DNA of 64,000 nt from Verrucomicrobiota bacterium (GTDB taxonomy: Bacteria; Verrucomicrobiota; Verrucomicrobiia; Opitutales; Opitutaceae). The stretch lies in contig CAUJJL010000076.1 in the NCBI GenBank assembly GCA_963205455.1, forward strand, positions 1-64,000, in the 5' to 3' direction. The notes under the pieces are model-generated. The model did not search any database, was not told the origin of the DNA, and saw nothing but the letters and a program-made list of their open reading frames with translations. A program made the translations under genes and the position numbers. This document shows positions 1 through 9,029 of the stretch, one piece after another. Within the stretch, counting starts at the first letter, position 1, and every line of letters begins with the position of its first letter.

Positions 1-46
1 GTGAATTTCGCTGACAATACCGTCGCTACTGACACAGTTGAGTAGA

Positions 47-1084
47 ATGAAGCCCAAGCCCACGATGGAAGACGTTGCTCGTGCGGCGGGCTATTCACGT
101 TCTGCCGTTTCGCTCGCGCTCCGTGGAGATTCCAGCATCCCGGAAAGCACACGGGTGCGCATTGCTGCCGTTGCCAGGAAACTGGGCTACAGCACCAACC
201 CGCTCATCTCGGCCCTCATGAGTCTGCAGCGTCAAAGACGTCCGATCATGGATGTCACAACCTCTGTCGCCTACCTGACTCACCTGCCTTCCGAGCAATG
301 GCGCAAGGCCGACTTCTATGTGAGCATGTTCAACGGAGCCTCCGAGCGCCTGGCGGAGATGGGTTGTCGGCTGGAGGAATTTGGGTTGAGAGACGCGGGC
401 ATGACTTCGACGCGGATGCGCGAGATCTGGCGCACGCGAAACATTCACGCCGTCATCGTGGCCCCCATGCCCCATGATGAAACCCAGGTGGATTTTGATT
501 TTTCCGGGCTGGCAGTTGTGGGACTTGGTATGAGCGTCAGTAAACCCGTGATCGAGCGTGTTGCCAGCGATCATTTCCAGTCAGCCGTACTTGCGGTCGA
601 CCGGTGTGTGGCACTCGGCTACCGCCGAATTGGTCTGGTGCTCAGCCGTGAAACATCGAGGCGGCTGGACCATCGGTGGCTTGGCGGCTACCGCTTTGCG
701 ATCGAGGAGCACCATCTTGAGGAGCGGATTGCACCCCTGGCGACCGAACTGCAGGCTGAACTTGTGGCCGCCCTGCCATCGTGGCTGCGCACGCAACGAC
801 CCGACGTGGTCATTCTTGGCAACGCCGAGCTCGAACTGCAGGCGAGGGTACCGCCCTCGGTCGGAATGGTTTCGCTGGGTGTGGACAGACTCGATGGCCC
901 GATGACCGGGATCTATCAGAACTATCCGCTGATCGGAAGTGTCGCGGCCGAGAGGGCGCTTGCGAATCTCTATACGAACAGCTTTGGTCCGCGGGATGAG
1001 GCGCACCTGCATCTGGTGGCTGGAACCTGGGCGCCGGGGAGGACCGCCCCGGGACCGAGGCGCAGGCGGCAGGCGATTCCGTAG
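47..1084 (+). CDS. LacI-family transcriptional regulator
   Basis: This encodes a 345-residue DNA-binding regulator. The N-terminal helix-turn-helix (about residues 6-60) has the LacI signature: MEDVARAAGYSRSAVSLALR, then a hinge-helix region around KLGYSTNPL. The rest is a periplasmic-binding-protein-like effector domain, seen for example in the DHFQSAVLAVDRCVALGYRRIG stretch. The start is placed at the ATG at 47 because the family begins shortly before 'TMEDVA'; a TTG at 38 would add three residues. It lies 100 bp upstream of a co-directional TonB-dependent receptor. In related bacteria such pairs often control uptake of one carbohydrate, so the receptor is the likely target, but the effector sugar cannot be read from the sequence. 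The C-terminus is Arg/Pro-rich and unremarkable. Confidence 0.9.
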   Translation: MKPKPTMEDVARAAGYSRSAVSLALRGDSSIPESTRVRIAAVARKLGYSTNPLISALMSLQRQRRPIMDVTTSVAYLTHLPSEQWRKADFYVSMFNGASERLAEMGCRLEEFGLRDAGMTSTRMREIWRTRNIHAVIVAPMPHDETQVDFDFSGLAVVGLGMSVSKPVIERVASDHFQSAVLAVDRCVALGYRRIGLVLSRETSRRLDHRWLGGYRFAIEEHHLEERIAPLATELQAELVAALPSWLRTQRPDVVILGNAELELQARVPPSVGMVSLGVDRLDGPMTGIYQNYPLIGSVAAERALANLYTNSFGPRDEAHLHLVAGTWAPGRTAPGPRRRRQAIP

Positions 1085-1184
1085 ACGTTACTCAACGGCG
1101 TCAATAACGCGTCGCTTGGCGAATGGGCATGCCGGGCGTAGGAGTTCGTCGGCTTCTAAATTTGGCCCTGCGACCCCCCGCCCT

Positions 1185-3863
1185 ATGAAAATGAATCTGT
1201 CCCGTATATGCGCGCCTTTGAGGCACGCCTGTTCAACGAGTGTCATCCTCGGTTTCTCCGGTCTTCTGGCCGTACATGCACAAACTGCAGCAACATCGAC
1301 CCCCACCGACAGCGACGATGCTGGGCAGGTCGTCCAACTGTCAAAGTTCACGGTTACGAGCGAGCGTGAAACCGGATATGAATCCATGCAGACAACCTCC
1401 GGCATGCGCACCGTTCAGGAACTCAAGAACGTGGCGAATTCCATCTCGGTCGTGAACAGTCAGATGATCCAGGACCTGGGTGCCCTGACGATCGAGGACA
1501 TGACGCGCTGGACAGTTACCGGAGAGGTGAATCCGGATCCCCAGGTTGCCGGCGGAACCTCCCGACTCATGTTCCGCGGGATCCAGAACAACTACTCCAT
1601 CCGCAACGGCTGGATCTGGTACTCGCCCATCGATTCCTACAGCACGGAACGTGTCGAACTGCTGCGCGGACCGAATGCCTTCCTCTATGGCGAGGCCGAC
1701 CTCGGCGGCGCCCAGAATCAAATCACCAAGCGGGGGCTTTTCACCAGAAACATCACCCGTGCAAAACTTTTCCTCGGCAGCAATGATCTCCGGCGTGCCG
1801 AACTAGACCTAAATCGCCGATTCAACGACCAGGTGGCCGTGCGTGTCGCAGCCGTGCAGTCCAACAATGAAACCTGGTGGGACCACGGTCGCCGTGATTT
1901 CCGCGGCGTCTATGGAGCCGTCACCTACCGTCCGTTTCGCAAGACGACGATCAGCGTCATGACTGAAATGGCGAAGAGTACGGAAGTGAGGTCACAGGGA
2001 CTCTTTGCCGATGCGTTCACGTACACCACCACGTCGACTTACAACAATGCGAATGGAGTGGTGTTTCTCCCAATCAATGGAGGCACGTACCGTCTGAGCG
2101 GCCGGGTTCGCAGTCAGGGGCCGAATGTTTCCATTGCCAATACGCAGATCGTCCCGCGGGAGTATCAGTTCAACGGACCGAATGCCTCGAACGGAACGGA
2201 TCAGAAGTCGCTTGTGCTCGAGATCGAACAGCAGATCGGCGATAACTGGAACATTCTGCTTTCGGCGAATTACTATTCCAGCGACAACGAAATCTGGAAC
2301 GCCACCACGCGCAGCATCACAAGGGATCTCAATCCGTTGCTTCCCAACGGAGCCGCCAATCCCTACTACAACGAACTCTACACCGAGTATCAGCGCACCT
2401 ATCAGGAGAGTGGCAATATCGTACGGGATATCCGCCTGTCCTCAGTGTATGACTTGGATGTGGGATGGATGAGGCAGCAGATCGCGCTCAACATCCAGCA
2501 GCACCAGGACAATCCCGGCCAGAAGCGACCCAAGATGGCGGAATTCGTTTCGCCCGGCAGCGCGGCATTCATTGGAACGATCAATCCAGCAGCTACGCAG
2601 GCAGCGTTGAACGCCAACCGAACGACCTTTGCCAACAACAAGTTCATCCGCCGTTACTATCTCAAGGATGGTGATGGCGCCCAGTTGACGGGATCCCTCG
2701 GACCTGTCCCGGGACTATCCGAATACATGCCCGACCTCGGTTCCGGTGCGCAGGGGGCCGTTGGAGCAACGGGAGCGATGATCGATCGGCGATTCTACAC
2801 GCCGTCTATCGGCATCGGTGCCGCTGGCACCTACTTCAACGGACACTTGTACACGCTGCTCGGGTATCGACGCGATGAATTCAAGATGAAGACCATTTCC
2901 GGAGTACCGCGGCCACTCGCGAATACATGGATTGTCGACTCTGTTCCCGGTTTCTCGGATCCCCAATACGTAAATTACAAATTCAACGGATCCAACTATG
3001 GCGCAGTCTATCGCGTCAATGACATGCTCGCGTTCACCTTCAATCGCGCGCAGTCGTTCCGTCTTTCGCTGGGCGATGGCAATGACGGCTATCGTGTGGG
3101 TACAAAGCAGGGCATTCCCTACGGCGAAGGCACCGATATGGGCATCCGCCTCACGTTGTTCGGCGGCAAGCTCGAATTCAACACCACCTACTACAGCAAC
3201 TATCAACCCAACGGGCGCATTACGGCACTGGGTTCCGCCCAGCAGAATGTGAAGAACGAGTTGGCTGCGATCTTCCCGGATACGTTCAACATCAATGGCT
3301 CTGACACCGAGAAGATCACGACTTCCGGCGTCGAAATCGAACTGGTTGCGAATCTGACGCGCAATTGGCGACTGATGGCCAACATGGCGACAAACAAGGT
3401 GGAGACACGTGATCGGCTTCCTCAACTCCACGCATTTCAGCAGGAGGCAAAGAGCCAGAACAAGGCGACGCCATTGCTGGATGCCTTCCTGCCAACATTG
3501 CCGGACGGTGTTCCCAATGCGGGGTATACGAAGGATCGCTTCAATCTTTTCACGCGCTACGACATCAAGCAGGGCGCCATGAAGGGATTCTATTTTGGCG
3601 GAGGCGTAAACTGGCGCAGCGAAACTTTCCGTGGAAATGCGGATCTGGATCGTGATGGCATTGCCGAGAAGCTCTGGTCTCCCTCCTACGCGCTGGTCAG
3701 CCTCCTTGCCGGCTATCAAACGAAGATCTACGAGCGGCGCGTCACCTTCGCACTCAACGTGGACAACGTCCTTGACAAGGACTATTACCGTTCAGGTGCC
3801 GCCGCTTCCGGCATGTGGGGAAATCCGCGTGAATTCAAACTCTCTGCGACGATTGATTTCTGA
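1185..3863 (+). CDS. TonB-dependent outer-membrane receptor
   Basis: This is an 892-residue outer-membrane receptor. The open frame runs further upstream, but the ATG at 1185 is chosen because it begins a credible signal peptide ending near VHAQT; the longer N-terminus is Arg-rich and overlaps the LacI gene. A TonB-box-like segment (VVQLSKFTVTSE) precedes the plug domain, with the typical VELLRGPNAFLYGEADLGGAQN motif around residue 160. The rest is beta-barrel sequence ending in a terminal aromatic strand (FKLSATIDF). This architecture is common for Opitutaceae receptors taking up carbohydrate or siderophore-like ligands. The substrate is unknown; the preceding LacI regulator favours a carbohydrate. 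A hairpin terminator follows. Confidence 0.88.
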   Translation: MKMNLSRICAPLRHACSTSVILGFSGLLAVHAQTAATSTPTDSDDAGQVVQLSKFTVTSERETGYESMQTTSGMRTVQELKNVANSISVVNSQMIQDLGALTIEDMTRWTVTGEVNPDPQVAGGTSRLMFRGIQNNYSIRNGWIWYSPIDSYSTERVELLRGPNAFLYGEADLGGAQNQITKRGLFTRNITRAKLFLGSNDLRRAELDLNRRFNDQVAVRVAAVQSNNETWWDHGRRDFRGVYGAVTYRPFRKTTISVMTEMAKSTEVRSQGLFADAFTYTTTSTYNNANGVVFLPINGGTYRLSGRVRSQGPNVSIANTQIVPREYQFNGPNASNGTDQKSLVLEIEQQIGDNWNILLSANYYSSDNEIWNATTRSITRDLNPLLPNGAANPYYNELYTEYQRTYQESGNIVRDIRLSSVYDLDVGWMRQQIALNIQQHQDNPGQKRPKMAEFVSPGSAAFIGTINPAATQAALNANRTTFANNKFIRRYYLKDGDGAQLTGSLGPVPGLSEYMPDLGSGAQGAVGATGAMIDRRFYTPSIGIGAAGTYFNGHLYTLLGYRRDEFKMKTISGVPRPLANTWIVDSVPGFSDPQYVNYKFNGSNYGAVYRVNDMLAFTFNRAQSFRLSLGDGNDGYRVGTKQGIPYGEGTDMGIRLTLFGGKLEFNTTYYSNYQPNGRITALGSAQQNVKNELAAIFPDTFNINGSDTEKITTSGVEIELVANLTRNWRLMANMATNKVETRDRLPQLHAFQQEAKSQNKATPLLDAFLPTLPDGVPNAGYTKDRFNLFTRYDIKQGAMKGFYFGGGVNWRSETFRGNADLDRDGIAEKLWSPSYALVSLLAGYQTKIYERRVTFALNVDNVLDKDYYRSGAAASGMWGNPREFKLSATIDF

Positions 3864-3883
3864 GGTGGCTTGAGAATTCTGCC

Positions 3884-3930
3884 GCGGGCAGGGTTTGGGT
3901 CGATCCGAGCCTTTGCCCGCAATTTATTTC
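3884..3930 (+). terminator. Probable intrinsic terminator after the TonB-dependent receptor
   Basis: Inverted arms GCGGGCA (3884-3890) and TGCCCGC (3914-3920) enclose a partly complementary interior. They are followed by the T-rich AATTTATTTC. It begins about 20 bp after the receptor stop codon, as expected for a rho-independent terminator with an imperfect stem. Confidence 0.55.
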
Positions 3931-4014
3931 ATGAGGTCGCTTCAAAGTCTGCGCCGCGCCTGGCTTCGACCGCTGAAGCGGAGTTGCCTTGTCGCGAGGT
4001 CTTCTCGAGCGCGA

Positions 4015-4716
4015 CTACGGACCGGACAGGATCACCTCAGCATCAGCGGATGCTCCGTTTTCTGAGCTGCGTCTGATGGCGAAGCGGGTGGATTCTGCGA
4101 GAGGCGCGGAATGGACAAAGAAAATGCGCCAGATGCCTGTTGATGAATCAACCGAGAGCGCACCTGCGTCCTGCCAAGGTACGTCGGCGGCCTCGGCTAT
4201 GCCCAGCCGGTATTCATGGCCAGGGGTGGGCGATGGCAAGTGTTCAACGAGTACGAGTCCTGAGTGACTCCGCGTGTCCCAGACGACAAACGCCATCCCT
4301 GGCATTTCGATGCCGCGTGCGGGCAGGAGTCGCAGCGTGCGGAGGTTATTGAGTTCCTGCGTTCCCGGAATTGGACGCGCAACTGAGGTGGAGGTCTTCA
4401 AGGACTCCTCCAGCTTTCGAATATCCTCGGCCAGATGCGCGGAAATCAGCCGTTCGGCATCAAGTTCATTCCTGAGCATGCGGGATGCGGCATGCTCGAG
4501 TTCTGATGTGGCTCGCAAGGCATTGAGTTCATGTCCACAACTCCACAGCTTGATCGCGAGCCAGGCCGAGAGCATTGTGAACACGGCAGCCGTGGCCCAT
4601 GCGACGGGGGAGGGAACGACGAGCAAGGGACTCTCCTTTCCCCGCTTGGTCGAGCGGATCTCGATCCCGGATTCAGGTTCTCCGGAGGGAACGGGTGGCG
4701 GCAGCGGTTCGGCCAT
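4015..4716 (-). CDS. Membrane-anchored protein with RskA-like C-terminal domain
   Basis: This 233-residue protein has one transmembrane segment (about residues 37-57, SPVAWATAAVFTMLSAWLAI). A coiled-coil-prone stretch follows (about 65-110), then a C-terminal domain resembling the anti-sigma-K (RskA) C-terminal fold: AFVVWDTRSHSGLVLVEHLPSPTPGHEYRLGI, with the 'P.PG.EYRL' signature. The cytoplasmic zinc-finger/ASD half of real anti-sigma factors is absent and no sigma-factor gene is adjacent, so I do not call it an anti-sigma factor. It lies 72 bp downstream of the methionine synthase subunit on the same strand and could be the last gene of that unit, although nothing links it to methionine metabolism. 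Confidence 0.7.
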   Translation of the reverse strand: MAEPLPPPVPSGEPESGIEIRSTKRGKESPLLVVPSPVAWATAAVFTMLSAWLAIKLWSCGHELNALRATSELEHAASRMLRNELDAERLISAHLAEDIRKLEESLKTSTSVARPIPGTQELNNLRTLRLLPARGIEMPGMAFVVWDTRSHSGLVLVEHLPSPTPGHEYRLGIAEAADVPWQDAGALSVDSSTGIWRIFFVHSAPLAESTRFAIRRSSENGASADAEVILSGP

Positions 4717-4788
4717 GGCTGTCCTGCATCATTTCGCCGATGGCGGAGACTTATGCAAGCGCAGGCAGGACAGCGGGTGGCTGGCGCT

Positions 4789-7470
4789 TCAGGACGTTTC
4801 GTAGTCGAGGTACGGTCCCAGCCAGTGTTCGGTCTCGACGAGAGTCTGCCCCTTCCGCCTGGAATAGTCCGTTACCTGGTCGCGCCCCAGCTTGCCCACG
4901 CCGAAATACTTGGAATCGGGGTGGTTGAAATACCAGCCGCTGACACTGCTGGCCGGTTGCATGGCGCAGCTTTCCGTCAGAATGATGCCGGCTGCGGCGG
5001 TAGCATTGAGGAGCGCGAACAGTCCGGGCTTTTCGGTGTGGTCGGGGCAGGCGGGATAACCTGGGGCGGGACGGATTCCCCGGTAGCGCTCGCGGATGAG
5101 ATCATCGTGGCTCAGGTTCTCCGTTTTCCCGTAGCCGCAAAATTCTCTCGCGCGCTTGTGGAACATCTCCGCCATTGCCTCTGCAAGGCGGTCGCCGAGT
5201 GCCTGCGACAGGATGGCAGAGTAGTCGTCGTTGTGCGCGCGAAACTCGGCCGCGAGTTCGGCCACGCCGTGGCCTGCGGTGACAGCGAATCCGCCGCAGT
5301 AGTCGATCCGACCGCTGTCCTTTGGCGCAATGTAGTCGGCAAGGCAGTGATTGAACTGGTCAGCCGGCTTTTCTAGTTGCTGGCGGAGTTGATGGAAGGT
5401 TGCCACGACCTGCCGTCGGGACTCGTCGGCGCAGATTTCGATGTCGTCTCCGACGGCATTGCACGGCCAGAATCCGATCACCGCGTTGGCGGTGAAGAGT
5501 TTCTCGTTCACGATCCGGCCGAGCAGGACCTGTGCATCGTTGAAAAGACGCTTGGCTTCTGCGCCGATGGCAGGGTCGTCGAAGATGCGGGGGTAACGGC
5601 CATGGATTTCCCATGCGCTGAAAAATGGACTCCAGTCGATGAAGGGGAGGATTTCTCCGAGGGGGACATCCCGGTAGACGCGCGTTCCCAGGAATTCGGG
5701 TTTCGGGATGTCGACCGCGTTCCAGTCGTAACTTGGGCGGCGGGAGCGCGCGACCTCGAGCGAGAGCAGGGGTTTTCTGGCGCGTCGGGCTGCGAAGTCC
5801 TCACGCTGCTTCTGCTGCTTGGTACGCACGTCCTCCATGAATGCGGGCTTGCGTTCGGGCGAAAGGAGCGCGCTGACGACGTTGACAACGCGCGAGGCGT
5901 CGAGCACGTGAACGACACCACCGGGATACTCGGGGGCGATTTTTACGGCGGTGTGCGCGGGACTCGTCGTCGCGCCGCCGATCAGCAGTGGAATGTCGAA
6001 CTTCTCACGCTGAAGTTCCTTGGCCACGTGCACCATTTCGTCGAGCGATGGCGTGATCAGCCCGGAGACGCCGATCACATCGGCCTGGATTTCGCGGGCC
6101 TTGGCGATGATCTTGTCGCTGGGCACCATCACGCCGAGGTCCACGACCTCGTAGTTGTTGCACGCTAGCACGACACCGACGATGTTCTTGCCGATGTCAT
6201 GGACATCGCCCTTTACCGTGGCAGTGAGGATCCGGCCCTGGGATCGTGTCGATTCCCCGCGGGCGGCTGCCGCCTGTTTCTCCGCCTCCATGAAGGGCGT
6301 GAGGTAGGCGACGGACTTCTTCATCACTCTGGCGGACTTGACCACCTGGGGGAGAAACATCTTGCCCGCTCCGAAAAGATCTCCGACGACGCGCATGCCG
6401 TCCATCAGCGGGCCTTCGATGATATCAAGCGGCCTCGCGTAGCGGGAACGGCACTCCTCGGTGTCCTCCTCGACAAACGCGTCGATGCCTTTCACCAACG
6501 CGTGTTTGAGCCGCTCCTCCACAGGGGCATTCCGCCATGCGAGTTCATCCTTTGCCTCCGATTTTGGACCGGTTCCTGCGCTGGCCTTCAATTCGTCGGC
6601 GAGGCGGACAAGCCTCTCTGTCGCGTCAGCCCGACGGTTGAAGAGCACGTCATCCACCCTTTCACGAAGTACGGGATCGATCTCGTCATAGACTCCCAGC
6701 ATGCCTGCGTTGACGATTGCCATGTCCAATCCCTGACGGATGGCGTGGTACAGAAACGCGGTGTGCATTGCCTCGCGCACGGGGTTGTTCCCGCGGAAGG
6801 AGAAGGACACATTGGAGACGCCGCCCGAGACCTTGGCGTGGGGCAGGGTTTCCTTGATGATCCGGGTGGCCTCGAAGAAATCGACGGCGTAATTGGCGTG
6901 TTCCTCGATGCCGGTTGCGACGGTGAGGATGTTGGGGTCAAAAACGATGTCCTCCGGTAAGAACCCGACCTTATCCACGAGGAGTCGATAGGCCCGCGTG
7001 CAGATGCGCACCTTGTCGTCACGGGTCGCCGCCTGCCCCTGCTCATCGAAGGCCATCACCACGGCGGCGGCCCCGTAGCGAGTCAGCAGACGGGCGCGCC
7101 GCAGGAATTCGGCTTCGCCGTCCTTGAGCGATATCGAATTGACGATGCCTTTTCCCTGGAGGCATTGCAGGCCTGCCTCCAGCACGGACCATTTCGACGA
7201 ATCGAGCATCACCGGGATGCGTGCGATGTCGGGTTCGGAGGCGATGAGGTTGAGGAACTTCACCATCGTCGCCTCGCCGTCGATCAGCGCCTCGTCCACG
7301 TTGATGTCGAGGATGTTGGCGCCGCTGTCGACCTGCTGACGGGCGATTTCGATGGCGGCGGTCCAGTCGCCCGCCTTGATCGCCTTGGCGAACTTGGGCG
7401 AGCCGGTCAGGTTGGTGCGTTCACCGATGACCAGAAATCCGGAGGCGTTGCGCGAGGGGGGATTTGACAC
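4789..7470 (-). CDS. metH: Methionine synthase, pterin/B12/AdoMet-reactivation subunit (split MetH)
   Basis: This 893-residue protein carries three of the four MetH modules. The pterin-binding (methyltetrahydrofolate) domain spans about residues 10-290 ([26 protein letters not shown]). The cobalamin-binding domain has its cap at about 300-395 and the B12 motif GDVHDIGKN, where His424 would be the lower axial cobalt ligand, followed by [13 protein letters not shown]. The reductive-activation domain is C-terminal, with [15 protein letters not shown] matching the AdoMet-binding loop. The homocysteine domain is missing and is encoded by the gene immediately upstream. The start is GTG at 7470, with AGGA about 7 nt before it and 15 nt after the upstream stop. 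The pair should methylate homocysteine to methionine in the cytoplasm. Confidence 0.93.
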   Translation of the reverse strand: MSNPPSRNASGFLVIGERTNLTGSPKFAKAIKAGDWTAAIEIARQQVDSGANILDINVDEALIDGEATMVKFLNLIASEPDIARIPVMLDSSKWSVLEAGLQCLQGKGIVNSISLKDGEAEFLRRARLLTRYGAAAVVMAFDEQGQAATRDDKVRICTRAYRLLVDKVGFLPEDIVFDPNILTVATGIEEHANYAVDFFEATRIIKETLPHAKVSGGVSNVSFSFRGNNPVREAMHTAFLYHAIRQGLDMAIVNAGMLGVYDEIDPVLRERVDDVLFNRRADATERLVRLADELKASAGTGPKSEAKDELAWRNAPVEERLKHALVKGIDAFVEEDTEECRSRYARPLDIIEGPLMDGMRVVGDLFGAGKMFLPQVVKSARVMKKSVAYLTPFMEAEKQAAAARGESTRSQGRILTATVKGDVHDIGKNIVGVVLACNNYEVVDLGVMVPSDKIIAKAREIQADVIGVSGLITPSLDEMVHVAKELQREKFDIPLLIGGATTSPAHTAVKIAPEYPGGVVHVLDASRVVNVVSALLSPERKPAFMEDVRTKQQKQREDFAARRARKPLLSLEVARSRRPSYDWNAVDIPKPEFLGTRVYRDVPLGEILPFIDWSPFFSAWEIHGRYPRIFDDPAIGAEAKRLFNDAQVLLGRIVNEKLFTANAVIGFWPCNAVGDDIEICADESRRQVVATFHQLRQQLEKPADQFNHCLADYIAPKDSGRIDYCGGFAVTAGHGVAELAAEFRAHNDDYSAILSQALGDRLAEAMAEMFHKRAREFCGYGKTENLSHDDLIRERYRGIRPAPGYPACPDHTEKPGLFALLNATAAAGIILTESCAMQPASSVSGWYFNHPDSKYFGVGKLGRDQVTDYSRRKGQTLVETEHWLGPYLDYETS

Positions 7471-7485
7471 GACGGTTCCTGGAGG

Positions 7486-8562
7486 TCAGGCGACGATGAG
7501 CGGTTCGAGCCCACTCAAACGCATGGAGGTTTCCGCGACTGGCAGCTTTCGCGCCGGCAGGCCCCTGACTGCGGCGGCGATGGCCGAGATGTGATCGGGG
7601 GTCGAGCCGCAGCAGCCGCCGACGAGGTTGACGAGGCCCGAGGCTGCGAATTCGCGCATGATCGAGGCCATCTCCTCCGGAGTTTCGTCGTAGCCGCCGA
7701 ACGCATTGGGAAGGCCGGCATTCGGGTAGCAGGAAACGTAGCAGGTGGAGATGCGGGAGAGCTCCTCGATGTAGGGACGCATCGCGCGACCGCCGAGGGC
7801 GCAGTTGATGCCGACGGAAAAGGGATTTGCGTGCCGGATGCTGTTGTAGAACGCCTCGGTCGTCTGGCCGGAGAGTGTGCGACCCGACGCGTCGGTGATC
7901 GTGACACTGATCATCACGGGCAGGCGCCCGCCGACATCCTCGAAGACACTCTCGATTGCGAAGAGCGCCGCCTTGCAGTTGAGCGTGTCGAATATCGTTT
8001 CGACGAGAAGGGCGTCGACGCCGCCGCTCACGAGCGCACGGACCTGCTCGGTGTAGGCGGCGACGACCTGGTTCCAGGTCACCGCACGATAGTCGGGGCG
8101 GTTGACGTCGGGCGACATCGACAACGTGCGGTTCAGCGGGCCGATGGCGCCTGCGACAAGACATCTACGGCCTGGCCTTTCGCTTTCGACCGCTGAGGCG
8201 GCGCGTCGCGCGCAGGCCACTGCCGCGAGATTGATCTCGGTCACCTTGCCTTCGAGGTGGTAGTCAGCCTGCGCAATCGCGGTGGCGCTGAAGGTGTTGG
8301 TCTCGACGATGTCCGCACCGGCATGGAAGTAGCGGTGGTGAATTTCCTCGATGATGTCGGGGCGGGTGATCGAGAGCAGGTCGTTGTTGCCCTTGAGATC
8401 ATGTCCATGGGCTGCGAGGTCGCCGCTGCGAAAGTCCTTTCCGGTCAGGTTAAACGCCTGGATGAGCGATCCCATCGCTCCATCGAGGATCACAATTCGT
8501 TCGGCGAACAGCGCGCGGAAGGCGGCGTCGCGTTCGGGATTGAGCGGTGGAAGCGAGGCCAT
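7486..8562 (-). CDS. metH: Methionine synthase, homocysteine S-methyltransferase subunit (split MetH)
   Basis: This 358-residue protein is the N-terminal homocysteine-binding module of MetH as a separate polypeptide. It starts with the usual [14 protein letters not shown], and has the TNTFSAT segment. All three zinc-binding cysteines are present: Cys254 (GINCALGG) and Cys317/Cys318 ([10 protein letters not shown]). It ends SGLEPLIVA and then stops, exactly where full-length MetH has its interdomain linker. The pterin/B12 subunit follows 15 nt later on the same strand, so the two are almost certainly co-transcribed and act together. It might be confused with a stand-alone BHMT/MmuM enzyme, but its end at the linker and its neighbour argue for split MetH. 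Upstream is an inverted repeat and, divergently, a cobalamin riboswitch. Confidence 0.92.
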   Translation of the reverse strand: MASLPPLNPERDAAFRALFAERIVILDGAMGSLIQAFNLTGKDFRSGDLAAHGHDLKGNNDLLSITRPDIIEEIHHRYFHAGADIVETNTFSATAIAQADYHLEGKVTEINLAAVACARRAASAVESERPGRRCLVAGAIGPLNRTLSMSPDVNRPDYRAVTWNQVVAAYTEQVRALVSGGVDALLVETIFDTLNCKAALFAIESVFEDVGGRLPVMISVTITDASGRTLSGQTTEAFYNSIRHANPFSVGINCALGGRAMRPYIEELSRISTCYVSCYPNAGLPNAFGGYDETPEEMASIMREFAASGLVNLVGGCCGSTPDHISAIAAAVRGLPARKLPVAETSMRLSGLEPLIVA

Positions 8563-8613
8563 TTCGTAAGGTGGGGATCAGTATGAATGATCATCACACA
8601 ACTGGCAAGAAAA

Positions 8614-8643
8614 CATATCAATATATTCGGATGCGTTGATATG
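8614..8643. promoter_or_regulatory. Inverted repeat upstream of split metH (candidate operator)
   Basis: Arms CATATCAA (8614-8621) and TTGATATG (8636-8643) are perfectly complementary with a 14-nt spacer, in an AT-rich island of otherwise GC-rich DNA. It lies about 50-80 bp upstream of the metH homocysteine subunit, where an operator or core promoter is expected. ArsR-type SahR regulators of methionine genes use AT-rich palindromes of this kind, but which protein binds here is not shown. Confidence 0.45.
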
Positions 8644-8685
8644 ATTATTTTGTTGCATGGAAAATGGGATTCCCCATGCCTCTGG

Positions 8686-8930
8686 CCCGTTCGTGTTCTT
8701 TGCATCGCTGGGGATCAGGGGAAGGCCGTGAGAATCGGCCACAGTTGCGCTGCGGTATCGCATCACAAACCTCCACCGCGCCGTCGAACGGCGTGGGCAG
8801 AGCCAATCGGCATGGGCCGATGAAGGCGGAGGCGAGGCGCCGGCGGTTGCGGATCATGCAATCGCGGGCACATATGCGGAGTCCGAACATCCTGCCTCCG
8901 GCGCTCACGCAGCCGGTGCGATAATGCGCG
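8686..8930 (+). ncRNA. Cobalamin riboswitch
   Basis: Two conserved parts of the cobalamin (adenosylcobalamin-type) aptamer are readable on the plus strand. The first is the central core at about 8718-8756, with GGGGAAGGCCGTGAGAATC followed by CACAGTTGCGCTGCGGT; it corresponds to the GGGAA..GGUG.(A)AAUCC..CUGC(C)CCCGC region and forms a GGCC/GGCC stem. The second is a B12 box at 8880-8896 (AGTCCGAACATCCTGCC), one nucleotide longer than the usual AGYCMGGAGACCTGCC. The outer boundaries are approximate. It ends about 100 nt before a BtuB-like receptor on the same strand, as expected for repression of B12 uptake when cobalamin is plentiful. Confidence 0.75.
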
Positions 8931-9029
8931 GATCGGCTGTGACTCCTTCATCGCATCAATGAAGCGTGAGAGTCCGAGGAATCCCGTTCAAGCGGAGGCC
9001 TCTGCTCTTGCCATAGAAAGCAGTCCTCC

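Noticed and set aside
2715..3719. 334-residue minus-strand frame inside the first TonB-dependent receptor
   Set aside because: The barrel sequence on the plus strand is uninterrupted; no promoter, start context or domain supports the antisense frame.
7470..7500. The metH break as a frameshift or sequencing error
   Set aside because: The first gene ends in-frame at a natural linker and the second has its own GTG with an AGGA upstream; a single indel would not create this clean arrangement.
4531..8196. Long plus-strand frames (4531-5376, 5377-6168, 6199-6960, 7591-8196) opposite the methionine synthase genes
   Set aside because: The minus strand carries continuous MetH motifs; these frames have no recognisable domain and are typical antisense shadows of GC-rich genes.
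8563..8700. SAM or SAH riboswitch in the metH leader
   Set aside because: No SAM-I/II or SAH core motif was found on the minus strand; only the dyad at 8614-8643 stands out.
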